Positions 24,126 through 35,833 of a stretch of DNA of 64,000 nt are shown one piece after another (position 1 is the stretch's first letter; each line of letters starts with the position of its first letter). Source of the DNA: Ceriagrion tenellum (Eukaryota; Arthropoda; Insecta; Odonata; Coenagrionidae); NCBI GenBank assembly GCA_963169105.1, contig OY720632.1:8060001-8124000 (forward strand). Direction: 5' to 3'. The notes under the pieces are model-generated. The model was not told where the DNA came from and ran no database searches. It worked only from the letters and a program-made list of their open reading frames with translations. The position numbers and the translations under genes were made by a program.

Positions 24126-24535
24126 TCTGAATGTGGGGATCGCGAGTGTGTAAAGGCGACCTTGTGTGAACGATTGAGTGAGCGAGCGATATGATGTTCC
24201 CCTCCCCCATTCTTTTTTTCTCTCCCCCGTCAAATGTGATCCCCCCCTCGGCCAGTGATATACACCCGCTAAGTGATCTCACCCCCTTTCCATTCCACCC
24301 CCTCAATGAAGAGGAAGTGTTCCCCTTTCCACCCCCCCCCCTCTCTCCGACACCATATAAAAGATGTGCGCCGGACAGTGCACCGGGGGTTCTTATATTT
24401 TGGGTGGTTGCGTGAATGAAGGCGAAGCAGGGCTGACAGAAGAAGTCGCGAGAGACGGGTCGATTCCTCAAGAGGACGGAGTGCCCGGTGAAAAGAAGGA
24501 GAGTTTGGGCGGCCGGAACCTGGAGGCGCGGCCAG

Positions 24536-25165
24536 TCAAGTCTCTGCCGTCAGGGAAGTTGCCCCTCCGCGATCGTGCAGTCGCAGCCACAAGCCACGGC
24601 CACAGCCACCATCAGAAGAAGATGGGTGAAGAAGAAGAAGGTGGGGTAGAAGGGAAGGAGAGGATGATTTGTGAAAGACATTGATGCCGGGGGGGAGGAA
24701 CGCGTGATAGAGCCAAATTAATGAGAGCTCTACCGAATTAAGCTCAAGAGTGGAAGCACATGGTGGAAGGGAGTACAGAACTGAAACATTGTAGCAATTG
24801 TCGAAAGATTTATTATGATGAGAGGCGTGGATCGCCACGGGAAGGGAAGCAGATTGAGATGGGTTTTTACAATTGGATCGGTGATCGGTGATACGTATGT
24901 TAAGCGGCGTAGAGCTCTTTCCGACGTAGAAACTTGGGCATAGCTTACATCGTAGGTGGTAAACGACATTGCTGGTGACACAAGAGGAGGGAAGAGGGTT
25001 GGGGAGGGAGGCGATGGAGGGGTTAGGAGGAGAGGAGGAAGTGAAGATCGGACATAATTTGCACCGGGGACGATTACAAGGAGAGGAGGTGGGTTTCGAT
25101 GCAGCAGGGATTTTGGAAAGAGACTTCGTGGATTTGAATATATCGGACAGTTTAGGAGGACGCAT
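24536..25165 (-). CDS. GIY-YIG endonuclease region of Penelope-like element
   Basis: A 209-residue open frame. It carries a Cys-rich motif before the nuclease (CNRPRCKLCP). The GIY-YIG signature is present as VVYHLRC (GIY half) and SFYVGKSS (YIG half), followed by IRITDHRS with the family Arg. The later NSVELSLIWLY and LPPGINV blocks close the domain. It is the second part of a Penelope-like protein, which nicks target DNA for reverse transcription. The RT half is broken by the LINE insertion, so this is an open remnant rather than a functional protein. Codons after about residue 175 encode low-complexity sequence and may not belong to the domain. Confidence 0.75.
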   Translation of the reverse strand: MRPPKLSDIFKSTKSLSKIPAASKPTSSPCNRPRCKLCPIFTSSSPPNPSIASLPNPLPSSCVTSNVVYHLRCKLCPSFYVGKSSTPLNIRITDHRSNCKNPSQSASLPVAIHASHHNKSFDNCYNVSVLYSLPPCASTLELNSVELSLIWLYHAFLPPGINVFHKSSSPSLLPHLLLLHPSSSDGGCGRGLWLRLHDRGGATSLTAET

Positions 25166-25411
25166 GTACGTGATTGAGGGTGGTTGGGAGAAAATTTTAG
25201 CAGTGGAGGAGTGGTTTTTCAGAATGGGACAGAGATCTTTAAGAATGAAATTAATAGATTGTACACCTGGGAAATATGTTGTGCAAATAGAAAAGATGCG
25301 GGAGTCTTTAGTAGGAGGAGGTTTGGTGGAGGGACAAATTTTTCCGATTTTTTTAACAAGAAGGGATACTGGGTAGCTATGCTTTAGGAGCGAGTGGTGA
25401 AGGTTAGTAAG

Positions 25412-27780
25412 AGATATAGAATAGAATAGAAAAAAGGTTTATTGTCCAAGGAGCATTTGCTCCTATGGAGCAAGGTTTTGCATCTGAACATTAAATTAAC
25501 ATATGAAAAAAAGGAAAACAATAGTGAAACAAAATACATTAGCATAAACTAAGGTCTCAGTTAACAAAAATGTGGTGCAAATTAACAGTTTCAACAATGT
25601 AAACACAACAACACATACAAATCAACAGTTACAGCGATCAAAACAATTACAATTATCAACACAAACACAATTAACAAAATATACAAATTGACAGTATATT
25701 CAAATATAATAGTCCACTGACGATTTTTTCAGTTAATTGAATGTGGTACTGTCATTTTCATTTACGTAATTTAACAATAACTTTTTAAAAACATTGATTG
25801 ATGATACATTTTTTATATTATCTGGTAAGTTGTTCCAAAAATTGCATGATTTTACCAGAAATGATAATTCATAAGTTACCTTGCGGTGAGACGGTATGAA
25901 TAAGTTTTCGGTTGTACGCGTTGTTCTCTCTTTAATATCTTTGTTATGAATTATATTTTTGAAAAGGTATGTCGGTTGCCCTGTTTTCATTAGTTTGTAC
26001 ATGAAAACGCCCAATCGGTACATTCTGCGAGCCTCGACTTTCAAAATATGAGACCTTTTAAAATATGGCGTCACATGCTCACGAATTCCAATATAAAAGA
26101 TATATCTAATTCCTGCATTTTGTATTATTTGGAGTTTTAACTGGATATCTTTATTTATATCTGTATATTCCAAGGTCCAATAATCAATATGAGGAATTAA
26201 AAGTGAGTTTACTAATTTCTGTCTTATTGTAACAGGTATCATATCTCTGAAATACTTCATTTGATAAAGTGTTTTACATATTTTATTGGAGATAAATTTA
26301 ATGTGATCATGCCAACTCAATGTATTGTTAATAACTAACCCTAGATTGCTGACTACGTTGGAAAATTCTATTACAGTGCCATGAACTTGAATTTTGGGAA
26401 TGACATTACAATCCACATTGTTCACACAGTACGGACTACCTATAACGATTGATTTTGTTTTCGTAGCGTTCAATTTTAGTTTATTACTAAATAACCAGTT
26501 ACATATAGATGAGATATCTTGATTAATTTTATTAATGGTCTTGTCAATGTCTACAGGGTAGCAGTCTAGGTAAATTTGTAAATCGTCGGCATATAAGTGA
26601 TATTTGCAGTGACGACTCACTTTTGGAAGGTCACTGATGAAGATCGAAAACAACATGGGTCCGAGTATTGACCCTTGAGGAACCCCACGGGTGATCCAAC
26701 AAGGACTTGAGCAATGCCCGTTTTGAGCCTTGACTGCCTGCGGTCGATCGGCTAGGTAGGGTTGGAGCCAGGCGATAACGGAGTGTGACGATTTTAATAG
26801 GCACATTTTGTTCAATAGGAGGGCATGATCGACGCAGTCAAATGCTTTTGAGAAGTCCAGGAGGGTGAGAACTGTTATCTTTTCGTTATCAATAGAAAGA
26901 CGAATGTCGTCTGTTACCTTTATTAAAGCGGATTGAGTGCTATAACCGCCTCTGAAACCAGACTGAAATTCGTCAATAAAATTACACTTAGTTAAGTGTT
27001 CGACCATTGAGTTATACACTATACGTTCAAGGGGTTTAGATAATGCACAAAAAATGGCAATTGGACGATATTGGGATGGATCCATTGGATTAAGTACCTT
27101 TTGAATCGGTCGAACCTGAGCATACTTCCACAGACTTGGAAAGGTAGAGTAAGAAATGGAGCAATTACAAATATCAAGAAGCATGGGCATAACCGTCGGA
27201 AGAATAAGTTTTATAATTTTGATACTAATGCCATCTATTCCTGTTGCGTTTGATTTGATATTGGAAATACATTCGTGAAGGATTTTAGGAGTAACATTCG
27301 GGAAATATAGTTTACTATTAATAGGCTGAGGATATTTTTCATTGTAATCTTCCACTGTACCGAGTTCCAAAGCAATGTTGGAAACCTCATAACTATCGTC
27401 ATCGCTGGCTTCAGTCGATGAGAGAAAGTAGCCATTTAGATCTGGAAGAGAAATATTTGTCGTATCCACATCTTTCCGCGGTTTGCCAATACCAAGACGT
27501 CGTATCGCTTGCCAAATAGATTTGGCACCCCATTCATCTGTAAAACAATCACATTAATATTTGTTTTTGGATTTAATAAGCAACTGTTGTATTTGATTGC
27601 TCAATATTTTATATTCATCAAAAATAATTTGCGATTTGGTTTGGCGAAACAATTGTCGTTTTTTATCTCTTTGCTGCATTAGAGCTCGAATTTGAGGGGT
27701 AATCCACGGCGTAGGCATACGCTAGGCTTTAACTTTTCGCAATGGTGCATGCAAATCCATGAGTTTGAGGAAATATATTG
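25412..27780 (-). mobile_element. LINE family 2, nearly complete RT part
   Basis: A non-LTR retrotransposon inserted into the Penelope-like element. Its 5' side retains the linker before the RT (PWITPQIRALMQQRDKKRQL near 27700, with a stop at about 27553). The full RT and C-terminal domains follow in a single frame (27469-25733). The 3' end carries a short TTCTATTCTAT tail (25412-25430 on the opposite strand). It lacks the apurinic endonuclease domain, so it is 5' truncated. Of the LINEs in the window this one has the longest open frame. Confidence 0.85.
25733..27469 (-). CDS. LINE reverse transcriptase, 578-residue open frame
   Basis: RNA-directed DNA polymerase of a CR1/L2/Jockey-type LINE. 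The RT blocks are in order: ITVLTLLDFSKAFDCVDH (first catalytic Asp; about residues 195-212), ITRGVPQGSILGPMLFSIFI (about 265), and YHLYADDLQIYLD with the intact YADD catalytic pair (about 295). The thumb region and a C-terminal domain (HVTPYFKRSHILKVEARRMY; FWNNLPDNIKNVSSI) follow. The start at 27469 is only the first Met after an upstream stop: in-frame sequence upstream (TDEWGAKSIWQAIRRLG) also belongs to the protein. The RT is uninterrupted, so insertion into the Penelope-like copy is relatively recent. The host element's N-terminal endonuclease is missing. Confidence 0.85.
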   Translation of the reverse strand: MDTTNISLPDLNGYFLSSTEASDDDSYEVSNIALELGTVEDYNEKYPQPINSKLYFPNVTPKILHECISNIKSNATGIDGISIKIIKLILPTVMPMLLDICNCSISYSTFPSLWKYAQVRPIQKVLNPMDPSQYRPIAIFCALSKPLERIVYNSMVEHLTKCNFIDEFQSGFRGGYSTQSALIKVTDDIRLSIDNEKITVLTLLDFSKAFDCVDHALLLNKMCLLKSSHSVIAWLQPYLADRPQAVKAQNGHCSSPCWITRGVPQGSILGPMLFSIFISDLPKVSRHCKYHLYADDLQIYLDCYPVDIDKTINKINQDISSICNWLFSNKLKLNATKTKSIVIGSPYCVNNVDCNVIPKIQVHGTVIEFSNVVSNLGLVINNTLSWHDHIKFISNKICKTLYQMKYFRDMIPVTIRQKLVNSLLIPHIDYWTLEYTDINKDIQLKLQIIQNAGIRYIFYIGIREHVTPYFKRSHILKVEARRMYRLGVFMYKLMKTGQPTYLFKNIIHNKDIKERTTRTTENLFIPSHRKVTYELSFLVKSCNFWNNLPDNIKNVSSINVFKKLLLNYVNENDSTTFN

Positions 27781-28153
27781 AGGGAATCTGGATTATTACA
27801 AATACGATGGCCTCGGATGGACAGTGAGAAGGGAAGGGAGCGTTTGTTATGGGAGGGTGGCAGCTACTATAGTGAAGATATTGTTGTTTATTCGTGGGTT
27901 TGATGTGAACGGAGGTCTGGAAATTAAGGTACGATAATATAATGTCGACACCCCGGAAGGTGACATTGGAATTAGAGGTAGTTGGGGAGAAAGAGACGGA
28001 GTGAGAATTATTGAGAGCGAAAAGGAAAGTGTTTAGAAAATCGGTGCCATTAGGCTAAAGAAAAAAATATTATCAATATAACTGAGCCACAATAGGGGTT
28101 TTAAAGGATATCCAGACAGAAAGGATTGCTCCAGCCGCCCAAGGTAGAAGTTA

Positions 28154-28514
28154 GCATAAGAGGGGCTGAACCTACTACCATTGGCACAGCCCTTAGTTTG
28201 AAGATAGAATTTTTTATTGAAGGAGAAGGAGTTGTGGGAAAGGATGATCTCCGTCAATTCTAAGAGGAACTCCGTACTAGGAATTTGTGGATACGGGCGT
28301 ACGGAGAGGAAAATCGGAGGGAAGACAGACCTGGTAAGGGAAGAATCGCAGGGAAGACAGACCTCCTAAAAGACGGATACACCAATTTCCAGTACGAAAT
28401 TCTTCTTAGAATTGACGGAGATCATCCTTACCCACAACTCCTTCTCCTTCAATAAAAAATTCCATCTTCAAACTAAGGGCTGTGCCATGGGTAGTAGGTT
28501 CAGGCCCTCTTATG
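28154..28514. repeat. Inverted duplication at Penelope-like head
   Basis: The left arm (about 28154-28296) and right arm (about 28373-28514) are inverted copies of the RT segment encoding the LQTKGCA region, differing at about one base in ten, around a 76-bp spacer. They share ATGATCTCCGTCAATTCT-like and GAACCTACTACC-like blocks. Penelope-like elements frequently carry such inverted partial copies at their 5' side. Confidence 0.7.
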
Positions 28515-28726
28515 TAATTTCAAGTGATTTTGTAAACCATGCTTTTGTCCTGCTCAGTTCACGAGAGATGCAGAAAGATGTCCCCTGAAAACTTAATGTA
28601 AATTTGACTAGGACTTCCTTTGTATGCCACACTTGGCACACGTGCCAAGTGTTGCCCACCTCTGTTTTATAGTTTACCATTACAGCTACATTATGTCGCG
28701 CCAAGAACGCGGGTCGAAGACTGTTA

Positions 28727-29020
28727 AGCCCAGCGCACACTTATCCTCCAGCCTCCGTCCGCCTCCTCCCTCCCAAAATACATGGCTAACTAATATACAG
28801 GTTATTCCGTGAGTTGGCGAATACTATTCCTTCCGTCATCCGTCCGCCACAGTTCGTCTCTGTATGCGCAGGCTTCCGTCCGTCACCTCCCGGAGACAGT
28901 GGGCCCAAGTCCACTGTCGTTCTGTTTTGGCGGACGGCGTAGCATGCGCAACCCTCGGAAAAAACGGGCGGGAACGGACGGAAGCCGGACTGAGGCGGGA
29001 GGATAGGTGTGCACTGGCCT
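28727..29020. mobile_element. Harbinger-like MITE, TTA target duplication
   Basis: A 294-bp element starting AGCCCAGCGCACACTTATCC and ending GGATAGGTGTGCACTGGCCT, imperfect inverted ends. TTA flanks both sides (28724-28726 and 29021-29023). The 3-bp TTA duplication and GC-rich GTGCACAC ends suit PIF/Harbinger. It is markedly GC-richer than its surroundings. The ORFs inside are shadows. Confidence 0.7.
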
Positions 29021-29029
29021 TTAGTGGAC

Positions 29030-30430
29030 GGACCGGAGTTATAGATAATTGTTTGCGTGAGTCTTTCACACCAGGAAAGTTGTACGAAGTTTCTCTACAA
29101 AGCTTGTTTCTCATTCAATTTTAATTTTCGCGAAAATTTTTTCGTAACAAGGAAACATCATAAGGTAGGTAATATCGTAAAGAGTGACATCGCCTTATGT
29201 TTATAAGATACGGATTCTGTATTTAAGAGGCGAATCCGTATCGTAATGACTGAGGCAAAACACTCGCAGTATTCCACGAATGAACGATTCGATTCGACCG
29301 GTTTCGATATTACTACGTCATATTAAAGTCTGAAAATTACGTTGTCACATCAACACCAGTCATATTAAATATTTTAATTAAATTAAATCAGTCTCTCGCT
29401 TCCGTCATCACCATATAATTCTACTTTTTATCGAATCCATGTTCTAATTTCATGTCTGATTTATCTAGAAATATCTTCAATTTATACTCTGATGAAGTAT
29501 CCCAGAGACTATTTTCCGAAGGATTATATTGTCTACTTTATATAAAATTTTGTCTAAACGAGGGTCCGCCATTTTGTGACGTAACAGCTCTCAAATACAG
29601 GCAAAAATGTCTGAAACTTATGCATAGTATAGGGCAAGTACCCTGTTCACAAACGGTAATGTTTTTTATTTCATAAAACACCTTCCATTACTCCTATATC
29701 TGCTCAACTTCTAAGGTTTTCGAAGAAACATGATAGCGGGCGCTTTTTTGGGAATTTGGTCGTGTTTGAGCCTCTGTATCTAAGTAACGGGTAAGACTTA
29801 TGAGAAATGACTTACTATTTCATAATAACCAATAATTTGTGTGTATATGTGCCAAGTTTGAAGACGTGATCTCAAAAAAAAGCAATTTTGGACTTTTGTC
29901 CGGCGATTTTCGATTTGAGTCCACTGTGCGTTCGGTGGAATTTCTTGGAGGATGCGTGCCATTTGGACGGAGCCGAGGAAAGAAAGAGTCAGTTGGCGTA
30001 CGAGAGTTGAGATTCCTCGGCGAAGGAGGTCAACAGCCCGAACACTACTTCCCCTCATTCCCCTCGCATTATTCAGGAGGGAGGGCGGGAGGGAGGGCAG
30101 TGCGCGGCCTTGAACTTCATCCCCTCCCCTCCCATTGGAGGTGAAGAGCGAGAGTGAGAGGAAGGTTATTCGCAAAGGGGCGCAGGTGAGTGGCGGGGGG
30201 TGGGTGAGGGGTTGGACGTCGGGGTCAACTAATTTATAGAGTGGATTGGGGGGTGGGCGAGTATGCACGCCACGAGTAAAGAACGTTAGAGAACAAATTC
30301 CTCTCGAAATAATGAACCGATATCAAAATTTGTAAGATTCAGGGGCGAATGAATGCAGATTGTTTTCGTAAGACTTGAGGCTTTCCCGGAGAATGCTTAG
30401 AATGTAAAGCCGTATGGATCCGGCCGGCCG
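29030..30430. other. Intergenic, no gene recognised
   Basis: No coding sequence could be supported. A perfect 11-bp stem (GATACGGATTC and its complement, 29207-29242) with a 14-base loop stands out. The part from about 29930 to 30260 is GC-rich and purine-rich (GGGAGGGCGGGAGGGAGGGC near 30080), unlike its flanks. Confidence 0.45.
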
Positions 30431-30436
30431 TATGGA

Positions 30437-30720
30437 TCCAGTTGGGATTGTGAAGGAGGCTGTGGAAATCAACAACCAACAACCACAGAGACGATGTCAA
30501 CAGTGACAGAGGTTTTCAGATCAGCAATGCGTGGAAACTAATCACGAGCCTCACAAGAAAAAGAGCGGGAAAAGAGGGCCAATCAGAAGCAAGGTATCAC
30601 ATCCACTGAGTATACACAAAGTGACACCCTCCTGGCCAAAATTATCACCCTGAGGACGATGGCAGACTACGCCTTCGAAACGTCGCGACGTTGGTGCCAA
30701 AAAACAACCATCACCCAGTT
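30437..30720 (+). mobile_element. Penelope-like endonuclease C-terminus and 3' tail relic
   Basis: Reads GIVKEAVEI then, after a frameshift, GFQISNAWKLI. This resembles the end of GIY-YIG endonucleases of Penelope-like elements (REAxEIxKH...GxxLSxxWKP type). It is followed by ACGATGGCAGACTACG and CGAAACGTCGCGACG (30655-30695), a typical 3' end. It appears to belong to a different Penelope family from the two larger copies. Confidence 0.5.
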
Positions 30721-30984
30721 GGAAACCCGGGAGCTTTACATTCTCAGATTGTTTTCATCGATCCTTAAAAATTCTTCAGATCCCATGAAAATCGATCGAT
30801 AGGATTTGGACCAACGATTCCGATGCCTTATTTGATCGACGGATGGGAGTCTCTTGGAGGGACATTTGCGTGTGATGACAGCCACGATAAAGAGCTTCGT
30901 GCGGGAAAGGAGCGACAAGCAGAACGAGCAAACCGAGGAGGAAGTTCGTTCGTGGTGTCCAAATGTCCAAACGTATGCACGTGT

Positions 30985-31635
30985 GTGGCTTCTCGTATAT
31001 TGTGGGGATCACACATACAGAGCATATGTGGCGCAGCATTAAAGATACTAGGTTTTGCTAAGCGTATAATAGGAAGGTTTTCGGGTGAAAGAGTCAAAAA
31101 GAGATGCTACTTCGCTCTGGCTAGGCCACACCTCGAATGCGCCGCGAGCATTTGGGACAATGGTCAAAATGTTTTGACCAAAAAAAATAATAAAATTCAT
31201 AGGAAAGCAGCGCGCTTCGTTAAAAACTGCTACGATCGTACATATAGTGTGTCACAACTTTTAAAGGGATTAAGGTGGGTGCCCCTAGACACTCGGAGGC
31301 TACAAGTTAGGCTTAGGTTGCTTGAGATATTCAGAGCTCATATTTTTCAGAGCGACATAGAGAATATTATCATGACTCCTCACTACATCTCTAGGTCTGA
31401 CAGATGCGATAAAATAAGAGAGATACACTGCCCAACAGATAGGTACAAAACCTCGTTCTTTCCGCGAACAATAAGCGACCGCAATAAAAATTGAGCTCCT
31501 CTAAAAACACTCCTATGGCACACGTCATCATTTCATCTCCAAAAAACTTACACCTTCACTCGGCTGGTGACCTAACACCCGCTGCCACACGCCCATGCGG
31601 CGGCTCGCAGGGTATTATGTAGATGTAGATGCATA
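30985..31635 (+). mobile_element. LINE family 1, 5'-truncated 3' end
   Basis: Only the C-terminal domain and 3' tail remain. Within an open frame ending at 31494 are LGFAKRIIGRFSGERVKKR, ARPHLECAASIWD, KAARFVKNCYDRTYSVSQLL and IENIIMTPHYISRSDRCDK. It ends with CTGCCACACGCCC...GGCTCGCAGGGTATTATG and a TAGATGTAGAT tail near 31632. The frame upstream of about 30985 is unrelated sequence that happens to be open. Confidence 0.8.
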
Positions 31636-31639
31636 TACC

Positions 31640-32860
31640 TACGCGCGCACGAGAGGTGAAAAGGTCAACAGAGGAGCAGAGCGGCAAAACCAATCTCTGA
31701 ATTGATGAGTGCCCACAGAATAAGGGAATTGTTTTGCGACCACGCGCGTACATTGACTCTTCTCTTCAAGGTGAGAAAGTTGTTGGCTCAATTATGTAAG
31801 TAATCGATTTGGTAATTCGCAGACGGCTCTCTTCTGTCATCGACAGAGGTGTAATGAAAAATGTAGAGGTTGTTATCAAAAAAGTAATTGGATAATTTGC
31901 AGAGATACTGGTCCTTCATAAAAACATTTGCTTTCTGTTATCAGTATACCCAAAACTTTGCCCAATTAGGTAATATTACTGAATATCTTTGTCGCTTACG
32001 TTAGTCAAATGTTTTACACGAAACAAAATGAAAACATAGGATGAAGCACCGCGTAATTTACTTTGACGATAAAAATAATGCAACACTTCGATCCTTTCAG
32101 ACAATTTTTCGTGCTTTTCTATGGAGCAAGATATGGTATCTCTTTTTCTTGAATAGCGCTCTAGCGAACAAAAAAATTACCTGCATCGAGAATAGTTACT
32201 GATCGCCGAGGATGAATGAAGTACCTCAATCTCAAGAGTAGTTGTTCTGTGTTCCAAAATTTTATTCAAGCTGACCTACACAGGGCACAAATCAGTGAAA
32301 TTTATGCATACACAGCTTAATCATTGCAAGATCCATGTACATATGATGTCTTGAGATTATTGCTCACTCTGGAGAACGTTGCGTAACAGTAAGTATCTCA
32401 CTCTAAAATAATGAGATCATTTTTGGCACTTACCGACACAAATCGGTAAAAAAATGCGTTCAAACAGGAAATTTGAAAGGCATTGGTAAAATAATTTCCC
32501 TCAATATGGATCCAAAATAAGGACAGTGAAAAAAATTGGGAAATTATGATTGACTATACGCCTTATTGACTGTTGTTCCAATTAATGCGACCTCTACACT
32601 TCTATTTGCTTTTCAATTGAAATGCTAGCTATTCATCCAAATGGTACCGCTCGATATCAGTACGCATCAGCAGTACACAAGCAATAGTATAAGAATGTTA
32701 GCGCTTAACATCAGCAGCTTAAATAACTTGGCGATAACAATAATTTCGATTTGCTCGCATTAGTGATTAATCATGAGCAAGCGTGATTTTTAAAGCCACA
32801 CAATTATCGTAAAAACTGTGACTTTTTTTTCATTATTGTTCCAATTTAATCCAACAATAC
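31640..32860. other. Intergenic, nothing recognised
   Basis: AT-rich DNA with no supported gene or repeat. Confidence 0.5.
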
Positions 32861-32864
32861 TTAA

Positions 32865-33412
32865 GGTAGTCCGAGCGAGATATTTCCCTAGTCATAATAG
32901 AGACCATATCCGAATTATATGTTTTAATTTCACCAGCTGTAGGGCACATCAATTAAATATTGCATTATTAATGGTGCAATACTATAGTTTTATATGACGG
33001 AAATTGTAAGTAACTGATTAAAAATATTTAAGTGAGTCTTTATCTTGACTCATTTTATTCGCGCGGTGCGTTTGAAACTCCATTAAACGGAAGGTTTTTT
33101 GTGATACCTATTGCGGTGACAATATGATTTATTTTCAAAAATAGTTGAGAAAACATACAAACTACACGCCGTTAGTTTTTTTACGACATCTAAGTGTTAG
33201 AAATACCTCATTTTGTAAACAATGTCTCTCTGGAGTGCATACACGTACCTTTTGTTGTGTAAAAGGGCTGGTATTATTTGGCAAATATCTCCGAAAATAA
33301 TGTTGCAAGGGGTTGAACTTTTGGCGTCATTAGTAGGGTGAGATGTATCTTTCTTTGAAATGAGACCAAATTCATTGATTCCTCGGAAAAATGATATTTC
33401 GCTCAAACTACA
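32865..33412. mobile_element. MITE family A, copy 2
   Basis: A 548-bp copy, opposite in orientation to copy 1. It begins GGTAGTCCGAGCGAGA and ends GCTCAAACTACA. TTAA lies at 32861-32864 and 33413-33416. Confidence 0.75.
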
Positions 33413-33416
33413 TTAA

Positions 33417-34440
33417 TGTGAACACCGTACGAATAAAGTTACTGCGCACTAAAACAATAAAAATACGCTCTCTTCCAAATTCCAAAGTACCTGTAAGAAT
33501 TAAGGTCATTCAGCACTCAGGTGATTTAGGATGGTAAAAACACACAGGCGCGTAGTACACATAGTGATAGGTCGATGTAAAGTCTCGTATTATCCGTATC
33601 GTCACACATCGGACAATAATAAACACAACTTTTGTGAAATTTATAGCGGAAAAAACATTTGCCTCTGGACTTGAATGTGCATTCCAATTCATCGAGGGAT
33701 CACAGTCCAGGCGAAAAATTTTTCCAAAGTGAATTTCATACAATATTGTGGCCGCTACCGGGCGACTGCGTTAAAGTTTCTGCGCGGCTAGTTCCGCAGT
33801 ACTTTGAAAAAAAGAAGTCTAGAAACCAAAGTGCTCGAAAACATGAAATACCTTGGTAGATGAAACCTTGATAACAACATACCCATGGTCGGAAATGATA
33901 AAAGGCGTGAAATGTAAAAGGCATAGTTTTATTTCACAATAACGCTTTTCCACAGAGTTAAGCCCGAAAATTCAACTTGTGTCCTTAAGTGCTCATTCAT
34001 TCATCCCCAGTTAAGCATTCGTTAAGCCTTGAGTCTCAGGAAAATGACAAAATTTAATAAAGATGAAAGCCATTTTTTTTCTCAAACGACACATATATAC
34101 CTGCTCATATTTTCATAGAAAAGAATACAAGGCTTGATCCTGGCGTGTGAAAGCTATAGATGTAATTAATCTACCAAAGGATAGGAAAGGCATTGGAAGA
34201 TTACTAGGGATGAAAAATTATGTTTAATGGAGCAGAAATACTGACTCCACCAAAAGAGCACCGTTAGGAGAGCTGTGGAAAGGGAATGGTTTTTTCTCCA
34301 TGGAATTATCGCACTCATGTGCACCAGCGTGTGACGTAGACATATTATCATGCACGGTCCCGGTATCCACAAAATTAAAAAAGATTGTACTTTTTCAATG
34401 GGAAAAATCTAGAATAGGCATTTTTTGAGATGCTCAAGAA
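33417..34440. other. Intergenic, nothing recognised
   Basis: AT-rich DNA with no supported gene or repeat. Confidence 0.45.
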
Positions 34441-34444
34441 GGAA

Positions 34445-35652
34445 TTTCTTGTCGTCTTTGTATACATCTACATAATACCCCGCGAGTCGCCAAATGGGCG
34501 AGTGGCAGGGGGTGTTAGGTCACCAGCCGTGTAAAGGTATAAGTTAATTTTTAGATGAAATGGTGACATATGAGGTATTTAGAGGAGCTTAATATTTACT
34601 GTGGTCGCTTATTGTTCGCGGAAAGAACGAGTTTTTATACTATATACCTATCTGTTCGGCAGTGTATCTCTCTTATATTATCGCATCTGTCATACCTAGA
34701 GATGTAGTGAGGAGTCATGATAATATTCTCTATGTCGCTCTGAAAAATATCAGTTCTGAATTTCTCAAGCAACCTAAGCCTAGCGTGTAGTCTTCGAGTC
34801 TCCTGGGGCTCCCACCTTAATGCCTTTAAAAGTTGTGAGACATATACGCTCGTAGCAGTTTTTAACGAAGCGTGCTGCTTTTCTTTGTATTTTATTAATT
34901 TTTTTGGTTGAATCTTCATTATCAGGGTCCCAAATGCTCGCGGCGCATTCGAGGTGTGGCCTAACCATAGAGAAGTAGTGTCTCTCTTTGACTATTTCAT
35001 CCGAGGACCTTCCTATTATACGCTTAAAAAAACCTAGTTTCATTAATGCGGTGCCACATATGTTCTGTATGTGTAATCCCTACGATATATCAGATGTTAT
35101 GGTAATTAGAAGATATTTTGCTGTATCTGAAGATTTTAAGTTTACTCATCCCACAGTATAGGTATGGCATTTGTGCATTGACTTTCAAAGGAAGTGAACT
35201 GTGGTGCATTTACTGATATTTAATTCTAACTCCCACTCATGGCACCACGAATGAACGCTGTTGAGGTCCGATGACAGAGCTTCAAAGTCCGCGTCTTCGT
35301 TTATTTCACGGTAGATAACTGTATCGTCGGCAAATAATCTTAATTTACTGATAACTCTAGAACTTATGTCATTAATATAAATAATGAATAAAAGAGGGCC
35401 GATCACACTTCCTTGAGGAATACTGGATGTGACTTCGATCATATCAGAGCTAAAACCATCAATTACTACTTTTTGTTTTCGATCACTGAGAAAGTCACTT
35501 ATCCAATTCACTATTTTTCTATTAACTCCGCATGATTGCAATTTATATATGAGTTTTTTGTGAGGGACCTTGTTGAATGGTTTCTTGAAATCAAGGAATA
35601 TCGCGTCGACTTGCTTAATCGGTTCACCTGATTTAAGGATATCAAGTATAGT
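34445..35652 (-). mobile_element. LINE family 1, minus-strand copy with RT core
   Basis: The best-preserved family 1 copy. The RT core reads AIFLDFKKPFNKVPHKKLIY, NRKIVNWISDFLSDRKQK, IPQGSVIGPLLFIIYINDI, then LRLFADDTVIYREINEDADF with the catalytic FADD intact (35541-35185). The C-terminal part (35043-34635) has KLGFFKRIIGRSSDEIVKER and IENIIMTPHYISRYDRCDN. The 3' tail is at about 34455-34530. A frameshift or stop around 35185-35100 and 5' truncation make it inactive. Confidence 0.85.
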
Positions 35653-35833
35653 GTAGCAAATAAAAATATTTTTCTGTCCGTTGATAGCTCGTCCATAGGT
35701 GTTGGCGCGGTAGTTTTATAAGAAGGAAAACCAGTGGCCTTGGCCCCCTTGGCCACCTCAGAAGCTTGATTGAATTGGTTAGCTTTAAAAGGAAGTGATA
35801 GGGATCAATTTTGGCTGCCTTCGGTTTAGACAT
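35653..35833 (-). pseudogene. Unidentified coding-like segment beside a LINE
   Basis: On the minus strand an ATG at 35833 opens MSKPKAAKIDPYHFLL. After a one-base frame change it continues KANQFNQASEVAKGAKATGF and PSYKTTAPTPMDELSTDRKI before meeting the LINE. The ATG follows CCACAGACC, which would suit a splice acceptor. The codon use looks protein-like but I cannot assign a family. It could be a small host-gene fragment, a captured 5' piece of the LINE, or chance. The frameshift argues against a functional gene. Confidence 0.3.

Larger units (their letters stand above)
24110..28514 (-). mobile_element. Penelope-like element split by a LINE
   Basis: A second, differently oriented Penelope-like copy. 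Its RT C-terminal part is at 28257-27781, with LQTKGCANGSRFSPSYANFYL then LWLSYIDNIFF, where the catalytic YIDD reads YIDN. It continues with IKPTNKQQYLHYSSCHP to 27781. A LINE occupies 27780-25412. The element then resumes with linker sequence and an intact-looking GIY-YIG endonuclease frame (25165-24536). The 3' flank to about 24110 is pyrimidine-rich on this strand. The head carries an inverted duplication (28154-28514), a layout often seen in Penelope-like elements. Confidence 0.8.

Noticed and set aside
24352..24371. TATA-like CATATAAAAG on the plus strand with an ORF from 24364
   Set aside because: It lies in low-complexity sequence at the 3' side of the minus-strand Penelope-like element. 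The ORF is antisense to that region and shows no signal, splice site or family resemblance.
29207..29242. 11-bp perfect stem resembling a bacterial terminator
   Set aside because: There is no U-tract and no bacterial context; this is animal DNA, so it is listed only as a structural oddity.
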